DNA of 64,000 nt from Auanema rhodensis (Eukaryota; Nematoda; Chromadorea; Rhabditida; Rhabditidae). The notes under the pieces are model-generated. The model had not been told where the DNA came from and did not search any database. It was given only the letters and a program-made list of their open reading frames with translations. Where the stretch lies: the NCBI GenBank assembly GCA_964057225.1, contig OZ059900.1, forward strand, positions 3,110,501-3,174,500, read 5' to 3'. Below, one piece after another: positions 54,085-64,000 of the stretch; positions within the stretch are counted from its first letter, which is position 1; the number at the start of each line of letters is the position of its first letter. The position numbers and the translations under genes are program-made.

Positions 54085-54135
54085 TGTAGTAATGCTATTT
54101 GAGCAAATTTGTAAAAGTAAATTTTGATCATATTT
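54085..54135. other. Inversion junction J2 (block B to block C)
   Basis: Inverted-orientation sequence ends at 'atgctatttgagc' (54104) and direct-orientation sequence resumes at 'gtaaattttgatcat' (54117). The 12 bases between, 'aaatttgtaaaa', match neither flank exactly; they resemble a damaged 'aaaatctgtaata', which precedes this point in a normal unit. In contrast to J1 the joined units are not at the same phase, so most of a unit is missing. Confidence 0.85.
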
Positions 54136-57100
54136 GTTAAGATTTGAGAATCAAACACACAATACACAAAATCAGTCTATTTTTATGAGCTTGCACTGAT
54201 ATATATTCATTTTGATCAAAAAAGGTCGAAAATAGAAAGAATTTTTGAATTTTCCGAGTTTTGAGTCCAATTTGGCTAAATCGCTCATATATATGATCAA
54301 AAGCATAGTTTCATTGTCTATAACAACAAAAGTCATCAATTAAACGCTAGTGATGTTTAAATACTGAATTTCGCTCAAATAGCATTACTACACTAAGTAT
54401 GGTCGTTTTTATGCCTTTAACACCATATACTCACCGATTTTTGGTACAAAATCTGTAATACTTGTAAATTTTGATCATATTTGTTAAGATTTGAGAATCA
54501 AACACACAATACACAAAATCAGTCTATTTTTATGAGTTTGCACTGATATATATTCACTTTGATCAAAAAAGGTCGAAAATAGAAAGAATTTTTGAAATTT
54601 CCGAGTTTTGATTCCAATTTGGCTAAATCGCTCATATATATGATCAGAAGCATAGTTTTATTGTCTATAACAACAAAAGTCATCAATTAAACGCTAGTGA
54701 TGTTTAAATACTGAATTTCGCTCAAATAGCATTACTACACTAAGTATGGTCGTTTTTATGCCTTTAACACCATATACTCACCGATTTTTGGTACAAAATC
54801 TGTAATACTCGTAAATTTTGATCATATTCGTTAAGATTTGAAAATCAAACACACAATACACAAAATCAGTCTATTTTTATGAGCTTGCACTGATATATAT
54901 TCATTTTGATCAAAAAAGGTCGAAAATAGAAAGAATTTTTGAAATTTCCGAGTTTTGAGTCTAATTTGGCTAAATCGCTCATATATATGATCAGAAGCAT
55001 AGTTTTATTGTCTATGACAACAAAAGTCATCAATTAAACGCTAGTGATGTTTAAATACTGATTTTCGCTCAAATAGCATTACTACACTAAGTATGGTCGT
55101 TTTTATGCCTTTAACACCATATACTCACCGATTTTTGGTACAAAATCTGTAATACTCGTAAATTTTGATCATATTCGTTAAGATTTGAAAATCAAACACA
55201 CAATAAACAAAATCAGTCTATTTTTATGAGTTTGCACTGATATATATTCATTTTGATCAAAAAAGGTCGAAAATAGAAAGAATTTTTGAATTTTCCGAGT
55301 TTTGAGTCCAATTGGGCTAAATCGCTCATATATATGATCAAAAGCATAGTTTTATTGTCTATAACAACAAAAGTCATTAATTAAACACTAATGATGTTTA
55401 AATCACTAAATTTCGCTCAAATAGCATTACTACACTAAGTATGGTCGTTTTTATGCCTTTAACACCATATACTCACCGATTTTTGGTACAAAATCTGTAA
55501 TACTCGTAAATTTTGATCATATTCGTTAAGATTTGAGAATCAAACACACAATACACAAAATCAGTCTATTTTTATGAGCTTGCACTGATATATATTCATT
55601 TTGATCAAAAAAGGTCGAAAAAAGAAAGAATTTTTGAAATTTCCGAGTTTTGAGTCCAATTTGGCTAAATCGCTCATATATATGATCAAAAGCATAGTTT
55701 TATTGTCTATAACAACAAAAGTCATCAATTAAACGCTAGTGATGTTTAAATACTGAATTTCGCTCAAATAGCATTACTACACTAAGTATGGTCGTTTTTA
55801 TGCCTTTAACACCATATACTCACCGATTTTTGGTACAAAATCTGTAATACTTGTAAATTTTGATCATATTTGTTAAGATTCGAGAATCAAACATACAATA
55901 CACAAAATCAGTCTATTTTTATGAGCTTGCACTGATATATATTCATTTTGATCAAAAAAGGTCGAAAATAGAAAGAATTTTTGAAATGTCCGAGTTTTGA
56001 GTCTAATTTGGCTAAATCGCTCATATATATGATCAAAAGCATAGTTTTATTGTCTATAACAACAAAAGTCATCAATTAAACGCTAGTGATGTTTAAATAC
56101 TGATTTTCGCTCAAATAGCATTACTACACTAAGTATGGTCGTTTTTATGCCTTTAACACCATATACTCACCGATTTTTGGTACAAAATCTGTAATACTCG
56201 TAAATTTTGATCATATTCGTTAAGATTTGAGAATCAAACACACAATACACAAAATCAGTCTATTTTTATGAGCTTGCACTGATATATATTCATTTTGATC
56301 AAAAAAGGTCGAAAATAGAAAGAATTTTTGAAATTTCCGAGTTTTGAGTCCAATTTGGCTAAATCGCTCATATATATGATCAAAAGCATAGTTTTAATGT
56401 CTATAACAACAAAAGTCATCAATTAAACGCTAGTGATGTTTAAATACTGAATTTCGCTCAAATAGCATTACTACACTAAGTATGGTCGTTTTTATGCCTT
56501 TAACACCATATACTCACCGATTTTTGGTACAAAATCTGTAATACTCGTAAATTTTGATCATATTCGTTAAGATTTGAGAATCAAACACACAATACACAAA
56601 ATCAGTCTATTTTTATGAGCTTGCACTGATATATATTCATTTTGATCAAAAAAGGTCGAAAATAGAAAGAATTTTTGAAATTTCCGAGTTTTGAGTCTAA
56701 TTTGGCTAAATCGCTCATATATATGATCAGAAGCATAGTTTTATTGTCTATGACAACAAAAGTCATCAATTAAACGCTAGTGATGTTTAAATACTGATTT
56801 TCGCTCAAATAGCATTACTACACTAAGTATGGTCGTTTTTATGCCTTTAACACCATATACTCACCGATTTTTGGTACAAAATCTGTAATACTCGTAAATT
56901 TTGATCATATTCGTTAAGATTTGAAAATCAAACACACAATAAACAAAATCAGTCTATTTTTATGAGTTTGCACTGATATATATTCATTTTGATCAAAAAA
57001 GGTCGAAAATAGAAAGAATTTTTGAATTTTCCGAGTTTTGAGTCCAATTGGGCTAAATCGCTCATATATATGATCAAAAGCATAGTTTTATTGTCTATAA

Positions 57101-57420
57101 CAACAAAAGTCATTAATTAAACACTAATGATGTTTAAATCACTAAATTTCGCTCAAATAGCATTACTACACTAAGTATGGTCGTTTTTATGCCTTTAACA
57201 CCATATACTCACCGATTTTTGGTACAAAATCTGTAATACTCGTAAATTTTGATCATATTCGTTAAGATTTGAGAATCAAACACACAATACACAAAATCAG
57301 TCTATTTTTATGAGCTTGCACTAATATATATTCATTTTGATCAAAAAAGGTCGAAAAAAGAAAGAATTTTTGAAAATTCCGAGTTTTGAGTCCAATTTGG
57401 CTAAATCGCTCATATATATG

Positions 57421-57515
57421 ATCAAAAGCATAGTTTTACTGTCTATGATAACAAAAGTCTTCAAATATACACTAATAATGTGTAAATCACTGAATTTCAC
57501 TCAAATAGCTTTACT
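57421..57515 (+). other. Type I patch inside a C-type unit
   Basis: A block C unit with C-specific 'gaaaaaagaaag' (57354) and 'gaaaattccgag' switches to type I sequence 'actgtctatgataacaaaag', 'tcttcaaatatacacta' and 'aaatagctttactac', then returns to C-type 'atacttgtaaatttt' and 'catatttgttaag'. The tract is about 95-100 bp and matches block A (for example about 3200-3295). This is what a short gene-conversion tract would look like. Confidence 0.7.
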
Positions 57516-57794
57516 ACACTAAGTATGGTCGTTTTTATGCCTTTAACACCATATACTCACCGATTTTTGGTACAAAATCTGTAATACTTGTAAATTTTGA
57601 TCATATTTGTTAAGATTTGAGAATCAAACATACAATACACAAAATCAGTCTATTTTTATGAGCTTGCACTGATATATATTCATTTTGATCAAAAAAGGTC
57701 GAAAATAGAAAGAATTTTGGAAATGTCCGAGTTTTGAGTCTAATTTGGCTAAATCGCTCATATATATGATCAAAAGCATAGTTTTATTGTCTAT

Positions 57795-58702
57795 GACAAC
57801 AAAAGTCATCAATTAAACGCTAGTGATGTTTAAATACTGAATTTCGCTCAAATAGCATTACTACACTAAGTATGGTCGTTTTTATGCCTTTAACACCATA
57901 TACTCACCGATTTTTGGTACAAAATCTGTAATACTTGTAAATTTTGATCATATTTGTTAAGATTTGAGAATCAAACACACAATACACAAAATCAGTCTAT
58001 TTTTATGAGCTTGCACTAATATATATTCATTTTGATCAAAAAAGGTCGAAAAAAGAAAGAATTTTTGAAAATTCCGAGTTTTGAGTCCAATTTGGCTAAA
58101 TCGCTCATATATATGATCAAAAGCATAGTTTTATTGTCTATAACAACAAAAGTCATCAATTAAACGCTAGTGATGTTTAAATACTGAATTTCGCTCAAAT
58201 AGCATTACTACACTAAGTATGGTCGTTTTTATGCCTTTAACACCATATACTCACCGATTTTTGGTACAAAATCTGTAATACTTGTAAATTTTGATCATAT
58301 TTGTTAAGATTTGAGAATCAAACACACAATACACAAAATCAGTCTATTTTTATGAGCTTGCACTAATATATATTCATTTTGATCAAAAAAGGTCGAAAAA
58401 AGAAAGAATTTTTGAAAATTCCGAGTTTTGAGTCCAATTTGGCTAAATCGCTCATATATATGATCAAAAGCATAGTTTTATTGTCTATAACAACAAAAGT
58501 CATCAATTAAACGCTAGTGATGTTTAAATACTGAATTTCGCTCAAATAGCATTACTACACTAAGTATGGTCGTTTTTATGCCTTTAACACCATATACTCA
58601 CCGATTTTTGGTACAAAATCTGTAATACTTGTAAATTTTGATCATATTTGTTAAGATTTGAGAATCAAACACACAATACACAAAATCAGTCTATTTTTAT
58701 GA
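57795..58702 (+). repeat. Pair of adjacent units identical at 347-bp offset
   Basis: From 57795 the sequence matches itself 347 bp later up to 58702 (about 560 bp of overlap) with no difference that I could see. It includes the C-private 'gcactaatatatattc', 'gaaaaaagaaag' and 'gaaaattccgag'. It is the clearest example of a single-unit tandem duplication in the window; almost all other duplications here involve several units at once. Confidence 0.8.
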
Positions 58703-58765
58703 GTTTGCACTGATATATATTCACTTTGATCAAAAAAGGTCGAAAATAGAAAGAATTTTTGAAAT

Positions 58766-61498
58766 GTCCGAGTTTTGAGTCCAATTTGGCTAAATCGCTC
58801 ATATATATGATCAAAAGCATAGTTTTATTGTCTATAACAACAAAAGTCATCAATTAAACGCTAGTGATGTTTTAATACTGAATTTCGCTCAAATAGCATT
58901 ACTACACTAAGTATGGTCGTTTTTATGCCTTTAACACCATATACTCACCGATTTTTGGTACAAAATCTGTAATACTTGTAAATTTTGATCATATTTGTTA
59001 AGATTTGAGAATCAAACACACAAGACACAAAATCAGTCTATTTTTATGAGCTTGCACTGATATATGATCTTTTTGATCAAAAAAGGTCGAAAATAGAAAG
59101 AATTTTGGAAATGTCCGAGTTTTGAGTCTAATTTGGCTAAATCGCTCATATATATGATCAAAAGCATAGTTTTATTGTCTATAACAACAAAAGTCATCAT
59201 ATAAACGCTAGTGATGTTTAAATACTGAATTTCGCTCAAATAGCATAACTACACTAAGTATGGTCGTTTTTATGCCTTTAACACCATATACTCACCGATT
59301 TTTGGTACAAAATCTGTAATACTCGTAAATTTTGCTCATATTCGTTAAGATTTGAGAATCAAACATACAATACACGAAATCAGTCTATTTTTATGAGCTT
59401 GCACTGATATATATTCATTTTGATCAAAAAAGGTCGAAAATAGAAAGAATTTTTGAAATTTCCGAGTTTTGAGGCTAATTTGGCTAAATCGCTCATATAT
59501 ATGATCAAAAGCATAGTTTTATTGTCTATGACAACAAAAGTCATCAATTAAACGCTAGTGATGTTTAAATACTGAATTTCGATCAAATAGCATTACTACA
59601 CTAAGTATGGTCGTTTTTATGCCTTTAACACCATATACTCACCGATTTTTGGTACAAAATCTGTAATACTCGTAAATTTTGATCATATTCGTTAAGATTT
59701 GAGAATCAAACACACAATACACAAAATCAGTCTATTTTTATGAGTTTGCACTGATATATATTCACTTTGATCAAAAAAGGTCGAAAATAGAAAGAAATTT
59801 TGAAATTTCCGAGTTTTGAGTCTAATTTGGCTAAATCGCTCATATATATGATCAGAAGCATAGTTTTATTGTCTATAACAACAAAAGTCATCAATTAAAC
59901 GCTAGTGATGTTTTAATACTGATTTTCGCTCAAATAGCATTACTACACTAAGTATGGTCGTTTTTATGCCTTTAACACCATATACTCACCGATTTTTGGT
60001 ACAAAATCTGTAATACTCGTAAATTTTGATCATATTCGTTAAGATTTGAAAATCAAACACACAATAAACAAAATCAGTTTATTTTTATGAGTTTGCACTG
60101 ATATATATTCATTTTGATCAAAAAAGGTCGAAAATAGAAAGAATTTTTGAATTTTCCGAGTTTTGAGTCCAATTTGGCTAAATCGCTCATATATATGATC
60201 AAAAGCATAGTTTTATTGTCTATAACAACAAAAGTCATTAATTAAACACTAGTGATGTTTAAATACTGATTTTCGCTCAAATAGCATTACTACACTAAGT
60301 ATGGTCGTTTTTATGCCTTTAACACCATATACTCACCGATTTTTGGTACAAAATCTGTAATACTTGTAAATTTTGATCATATTTGTTAAGATTTGAGAAT
60401 CAAACACACAATAAACAAAATCAGTCTATTTTTATGAGTTTGCACTGATATATATTCACTTTGATCAAAAAAGGTCGAAAATAGAAAGAATTTTTGAAAT
60501 TTCCGAGTTTTGAGTCCAATTTGGCTAAATCGCTCATATATATGATCAAAAGCATAGTTTTATTGTCTATAACAACAAAAGTCATCAATTAAACGCTAGT
60601 GATGTTTTAATACTGAATTTCGCTCAAATAGCATTACTACACTAAGTATGGTCGTTTTTATGCCTTTAACACCATATACTCACCGATTTTTGGTACAAAA
60701 TCTGTAATACTTGTAAATTTTGATCATATTTGTTAAGATTTGAGAATCAAACACACAAGACACAAAATCAGTCTATTTTTATGAGCTTGCACTGATATAT
60801 GATCTTTTTGATCAAAAAAGGTCGAAAATAGAAAGAATTTTGGAAATGTCCGAGTTTTGAGTCTAATTTGGCTAAATCGCTCATATATATGATCAAAAGC
60901 ATAGTTTTATTGTCTATAACAACAAAAGTCATCATATAAACGCTAGTGATGTTTAAATACTGAATTTCGCTCAAATAGCATAACTACACTAAGTATGGTC
61001 GTTTTTATGCCTTTAACACCATATACTCACCGATTTTTGGTACAAAATCTGTAATACTCGTAAATTTTGCTCATATTCGTTAAGATTTGAGAATCAAACA
61101 TACAATACACGAAATCAGTCTATTTTTATGAGCTTGCACTGATATATATTCATTTTGATCAAAAAAGGTCGAAAATAGAAAGAATTTTTGAAATTTCCGA
61201 GTTTTGAGGCTAATTTGGCTAAATCGCTCATATATATGATCAAAAGCATAGTTTTATTGTCTATGACAACAAAAGTCATCAATTAAACGCTAGTGATGTT
61301 TAAATACTGAATTTCGATCAAATAGCATTACTACACTAAGTATGGTCGTTTTTATGCCTTTAACACCATATACTCACCGATTTTTGGTACAAAATCTGTA
61401 ATACTCGTAAATTTTGATCATATTCGTTAAGATTTGAGAATCAAACACACAATACACAAAATCAGTCTATTTTTATGAGTTTGCACTGATATATATTC
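58766..61498 (+). repeat. 5-unit-spaced duplication in block C (1735 bp offset)
   Basis: About 1 kb from 58766 to 59763 recurs at 60501-61498. Shared markers are 'gatgttttaatactg', 'cacaagacacaaaatc', 'gatctttttgatca', 'catcatataaacgc', 'agcataactacac', 'attttgctcatattc' and 'tttgaggctaatttgg'. The offset is exactly 5 x 347, consistent with five type II units. Confidence 0.8.
59061..59078. other. GATC-ttttt-GATC variant of the third TGATCA site (also 60796, 62184, 63572)
   Basis: Four block C units read 'tatatgatctttttgatc' where the usual unit has 'tatatattcattttgatc'. This adds a TGATC-TTTTT-GATCA inverted repeat. The copies are linked to 'cacaagacac' upstream and 'ggaaatgtccgag' downstream and are spaced by 5, 4 and 4 units. 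Confidence 0.8.
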
Positions 61499-64000
61499 AT
61501 TTTGATCAAAAAAGGTCGAAAATAGAAAGAATTTTTGAAATTTCCGAGTTTTGAGTCCAATTTGGCTAAATCGCTCATATATATGATCAAAAGCATAGTT
61601 TTATTGTCTATAACAACAAAAGTCATTAATTAAACACTAGTGATGTTTAAATACTGATTTTCGCTCAAATAGCATTACTACACTAAGTATGGTCGTTTTT
61701 ATGCCTTTAACACCATATACTCACCGATTTTTGGTACAAAATCTGTAATACTTGTAAATTTTGATCATATTTGTTAAGATTTGAGAATCAAACACACAAT
61801 AAACAAAATCAGTCTATTTTTATGAGTTTGCACTGATATATATTCACTTTGATCAAAAAAGGTCGAAAATAGAAAGAATTTTTGAAATTTCCGAGTTTTG
61901 AGTCCAATTTGGCTAAATCGCTCATATATATGATCAAAAGCATAGTTTTATTGTCTATAACAACAAAAGTCATCAATTAAACGCTAGTGATGTTTTAATA
62001 CTGAATTTCGCTCAAATAGCATTACTACACTAAGTATGGTCGTTTTTATGCCTTTAACACCATATACTCACCGATTTTTGGTACAAAATCTGTAATACTT
62101 GTAAATTTTGATCATATTTGTTAAGATTTGAGAATCAAACACACAAGACACAAAATCAGTCTATTTTTATGAGCTTGCACTGATATATGATCTTTTTGAT
62201 CAAAAAAGGTCGAAAATAGAAAGAATTTTGGAAATGTCCGAGTTTTGAGTCTAATTTGGCTAAATCGCTCATATATATGATCAAAAGCATAGTTTTATTG
62301 TCTATAACAACAAAAGTCATTAATTAAACACTAGTGATGTTTAAATACTGATTTTCGCTCAAATAGCATTACTACACTAAGTATGGTCGTTTTTATGCCT
62401 TTAACACCATATACTCACCGATTTTTGGTACAAAATCTGTAATACTTGTAAATTTTGATCATATTTGTTAAGATTTGAGAATCAAACACACAATAAACAA
62501 AATCAGTCTATTTTTATGAGTTTGCACTGATATATATTCACTTTGATCAAAAAAGGTCGAAAATAGAAAGAATTTTTGAAATTTCCGAGTTTTGAGTCCA
62601 ATTTGGCTAAATCGCTCATATATATGATCAAAAGCATAGTTTTATTGTCTATGACAACAAAAGTCATCAATTAAACGCTAGTGATGTTTAAATACTGAAT
62701 TTCGATCAAATAGCATTACTACACTAAGTATGGTCGTTTTTATGCCTTTAACACCATATACTCACCGATTTTTGGTACAAAATCTGTAATACTCGTAAAT
62801 TTTGATCATATTCGTTAAGATTTGAGAATCAAACACACAATACACAAAATCAGTCTATTTTTATGAGTTTGCACTGATATATATTCATTTTGATCAAAAA
62901 AGGTCGAAAATAGAAAGAATTTTTGAAATTTCCGAGTTTTGAGTCCAATTTGGCTAAATCGCTCATATATATGATCAAAAGCATAGTTTTATTGTCTATA
63001 ACAACAAAAGTCATTAATTAAACACTAGTGATGTTTAAATACTGATTTTCGCTCAAATAGCATTACTACACTAAGTATGGTCGTTTTTATGCCTTTAACA
63101 CCATATACTCACCGATTTTTGGTACAAAATCTGTAATACTTGTAAATTTTGATCATATTTGTTAAGATTTGAGAATCAAACACACAATAAACAAAATCAG
63201 TCTATTTTTATGAGTTTGCACTGATATATATTCACTTTGATCAAAAAAGGTCGAAAATAGAAAGAATTTTTGAAATTTCCGAGTTTTGAGTCCAATTTGG
63301 CTAAATCGCTCATATATATGATCAAAAGCATAGTTTTATTGTCTATAACAACAAAAGTCATCAATTAAACGCTAGTGATGTTTTAATACTGAATTTCGCT
63401 CAAATAGCATTACTACACTAAGTATGGTCGTTTTTATGCCTTTAACACCATATACTCACCGATTTTTGGTACAAAATCTGTAATACTTGTAAATTTTGAT
63501 CATATTTGTTAAGATTTGAGAATCAAACACACAAGACACAAAATCAGTCTATTTTTATGAGCTTGCACTGATATATGATCTTTTTGATCAAAAAAGGTCG
63601 AAAATAGAAAGAATTTTGGAAATGTCCGAGTTTTGAGTCTAATTTGGCTAAATCGCTCATATATATGATCAAAAGCATAGTTTTATTGTCTATAACAACA
63701 AAAGTCATCATATAAACGCTAGTGATGTTTAAATACTGAATTTCGCTCAAATAGCATAACTACACTAAGTATGGTCGTTTTTATGCCTTTAACACCATAT
63801 ACTCACCGATTTTTGGTACAAAATCTGTAATACTCGTAAATTTTGCTCATATTCGTTAAGATTTGAGAATCAAACATACAATACACGAAATCAGTCTATT
63901 TTTATGAGCTTGCACTGATATATATTCATTTTGATCAAAAAAGGTCGAAAATAGAAAGAATTTTTGAAATTTCCGAGTTTTGAGGCTAATTTGGCTAAAT
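60160..64000 (+). repeat. 8-unit-spaced duplication in block C (2776 bp offset)
   Basis: The segment from about 60160 to 61224 recurs from 62936 to the window end, offset 2776 = 8 x 347. A 4-unit offset (about 1388 bp) links 60160-60910 with 61548-62300, so 4-, 5- and 8-unit periods overlap here. The right boundary lies outside the window. Confidence 0.75.

Larger units (their letters stand above)
34913..54104 (-). repeat. Satellite array block B, same unit in inverted orientation
   Basis: About 57 copies of the same unit written as the reverse complement of block A: for example 'gaccatacttagtgtagt' replaces 'actacactaagtatggtc' throughout. Three of the units are truncated to 132 bp and one carries a 29-bp internal duplication. 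The block is compositionally mixed. From 34.9 to about 40.4 kb it has variants otherwise typical of block C ('ggacatttccaaaattc', 'ctttcttttttcgacc', 'gttgttatagac'). From about 40.4 to 53.2 kb many units have block A variants ('ctcgaatctcaccgaata', 'gagtatcacag', 'gttatcatagacagt'). The last kilobase is C-like again. No gene is supported. Confidence 0.96.
54105..64000 (+). repeat. Satellite array block C, direct orientation
   Basis: About 28 copies of the unit in the same orientation as block A but with a different variant spectrum. Most units are type II (347 bp), many read 'ctataacaacaaaagtc' and 'catatttgttaagatttg', and some carry 'gaaaaaagaaag', 'ttcactttgatc' or 'ggaaatgtccgag'. Type I sequence is almost absent, apart from a patch at about 57421-57515. 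The right half is a lattice of 4-, 5- and 8-unit repeats. The array runs off the right end of the window inside a unit. Confidence 0.96.

Noticed and set aside
34913-54104. Block B as a simple inversion of one 19-kb segment
   Set aside because: The two junctions are at different phases and of different structure, and B units match C at the left end and A in the centre. One inversion event would not give this pattern.
57337-57522. 61-codon plus-strand open frame in block C
   Set aside because: It arises from the type I patch that removes the usual stops in this frame. The sequence is pure satellite.
1-64000. CRISPR array
   Set aside because: There is a regular repeat, but the period is 347 bp and the whole period is conserved. 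There are no short repeats with unique spacers and no cas-like genes.
1-64000. Dimeric unit of two about 174-bp halves
   Set aside because: TGATCA sites at 178 and 169 bp spacing suggested it, but the two halves do not align with each other beyond those six bases.
1-64000. Transposon or retroelement arrays (tandem LTRs, Helitron termini)
   Set aside because: No reverse transcriptase, transposase, target-site duplication, primer-binding site or terminal motif was found in any unit.

Overview
The whole 64 kb window is one uninterrupted AT-rich satellite DNA array. Every stretch reads as the same unit of 347 or 348 bp, about 185 units in all, and the array runs off both ends of the window. I found no protein-coding gene, RNA gene, transposon, CRISPR array or unique-sequence island. 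The long unit, the megabase-style tandem organisation and the nested higher-order repeats point to eukaryotic heterochromatin (centromeric, pericentromeric or subtelomeric). The sequence alone does not tell me which organism it comes from; I do not recognise the unit as a named satellite family.

Layout. Block A (1 to about 34912) carries about 100 units in one orientation. At about 34912 the array flips, and block B (34913 to about 54104, about 57 units) runs in the opposite orientation. At about 54104-54117 it flips back, and block C (to 64000, about 28 units) has the same orientation as A. In this annotation '+' means the orientation of the unit as it reads on the given strand in block A.

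Unit types. Units fall into three haplotypes, told apart by a roughly 45-bp variable segment: type I ('cttcaaatatacacta', 348 bp), type II ('catcaattaaacgctag', 347 bp) and type III ('cattaattaaacactaatg', 348 bp). A core of about 80 bp, from 'caaatagcatt' to 'acaaaatctgt', is almost invariant in all units of all three blocks. Types are combined into overlapping, short-lived higher-order repeats of 4, 5, 8, 9 and 12 units, plus longer-range duplications at 36, 37, 48 and 49 units. No single higher-order repeat dominates.

How the blocks relate. Block B is not a simple inversion of one neighbour. Its left end matches, inverted and in the same unit order, part of block C. Parts of its centre and right match block A inverted. 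This suggests repeated fold-back or inverted-exchange events followed by local tandem amplification. Rare markers let these events be traced: three copies of a 132-bp truncated unit, a 29-bp internal duplication, a 'ttcag' patch and a GATC hairpin variant. The short open frames that recur in most units are by-products of the repeat and are not annotated as genes. All alignments here were made by eye, so duplication boundaries are good to some tens of bases only.
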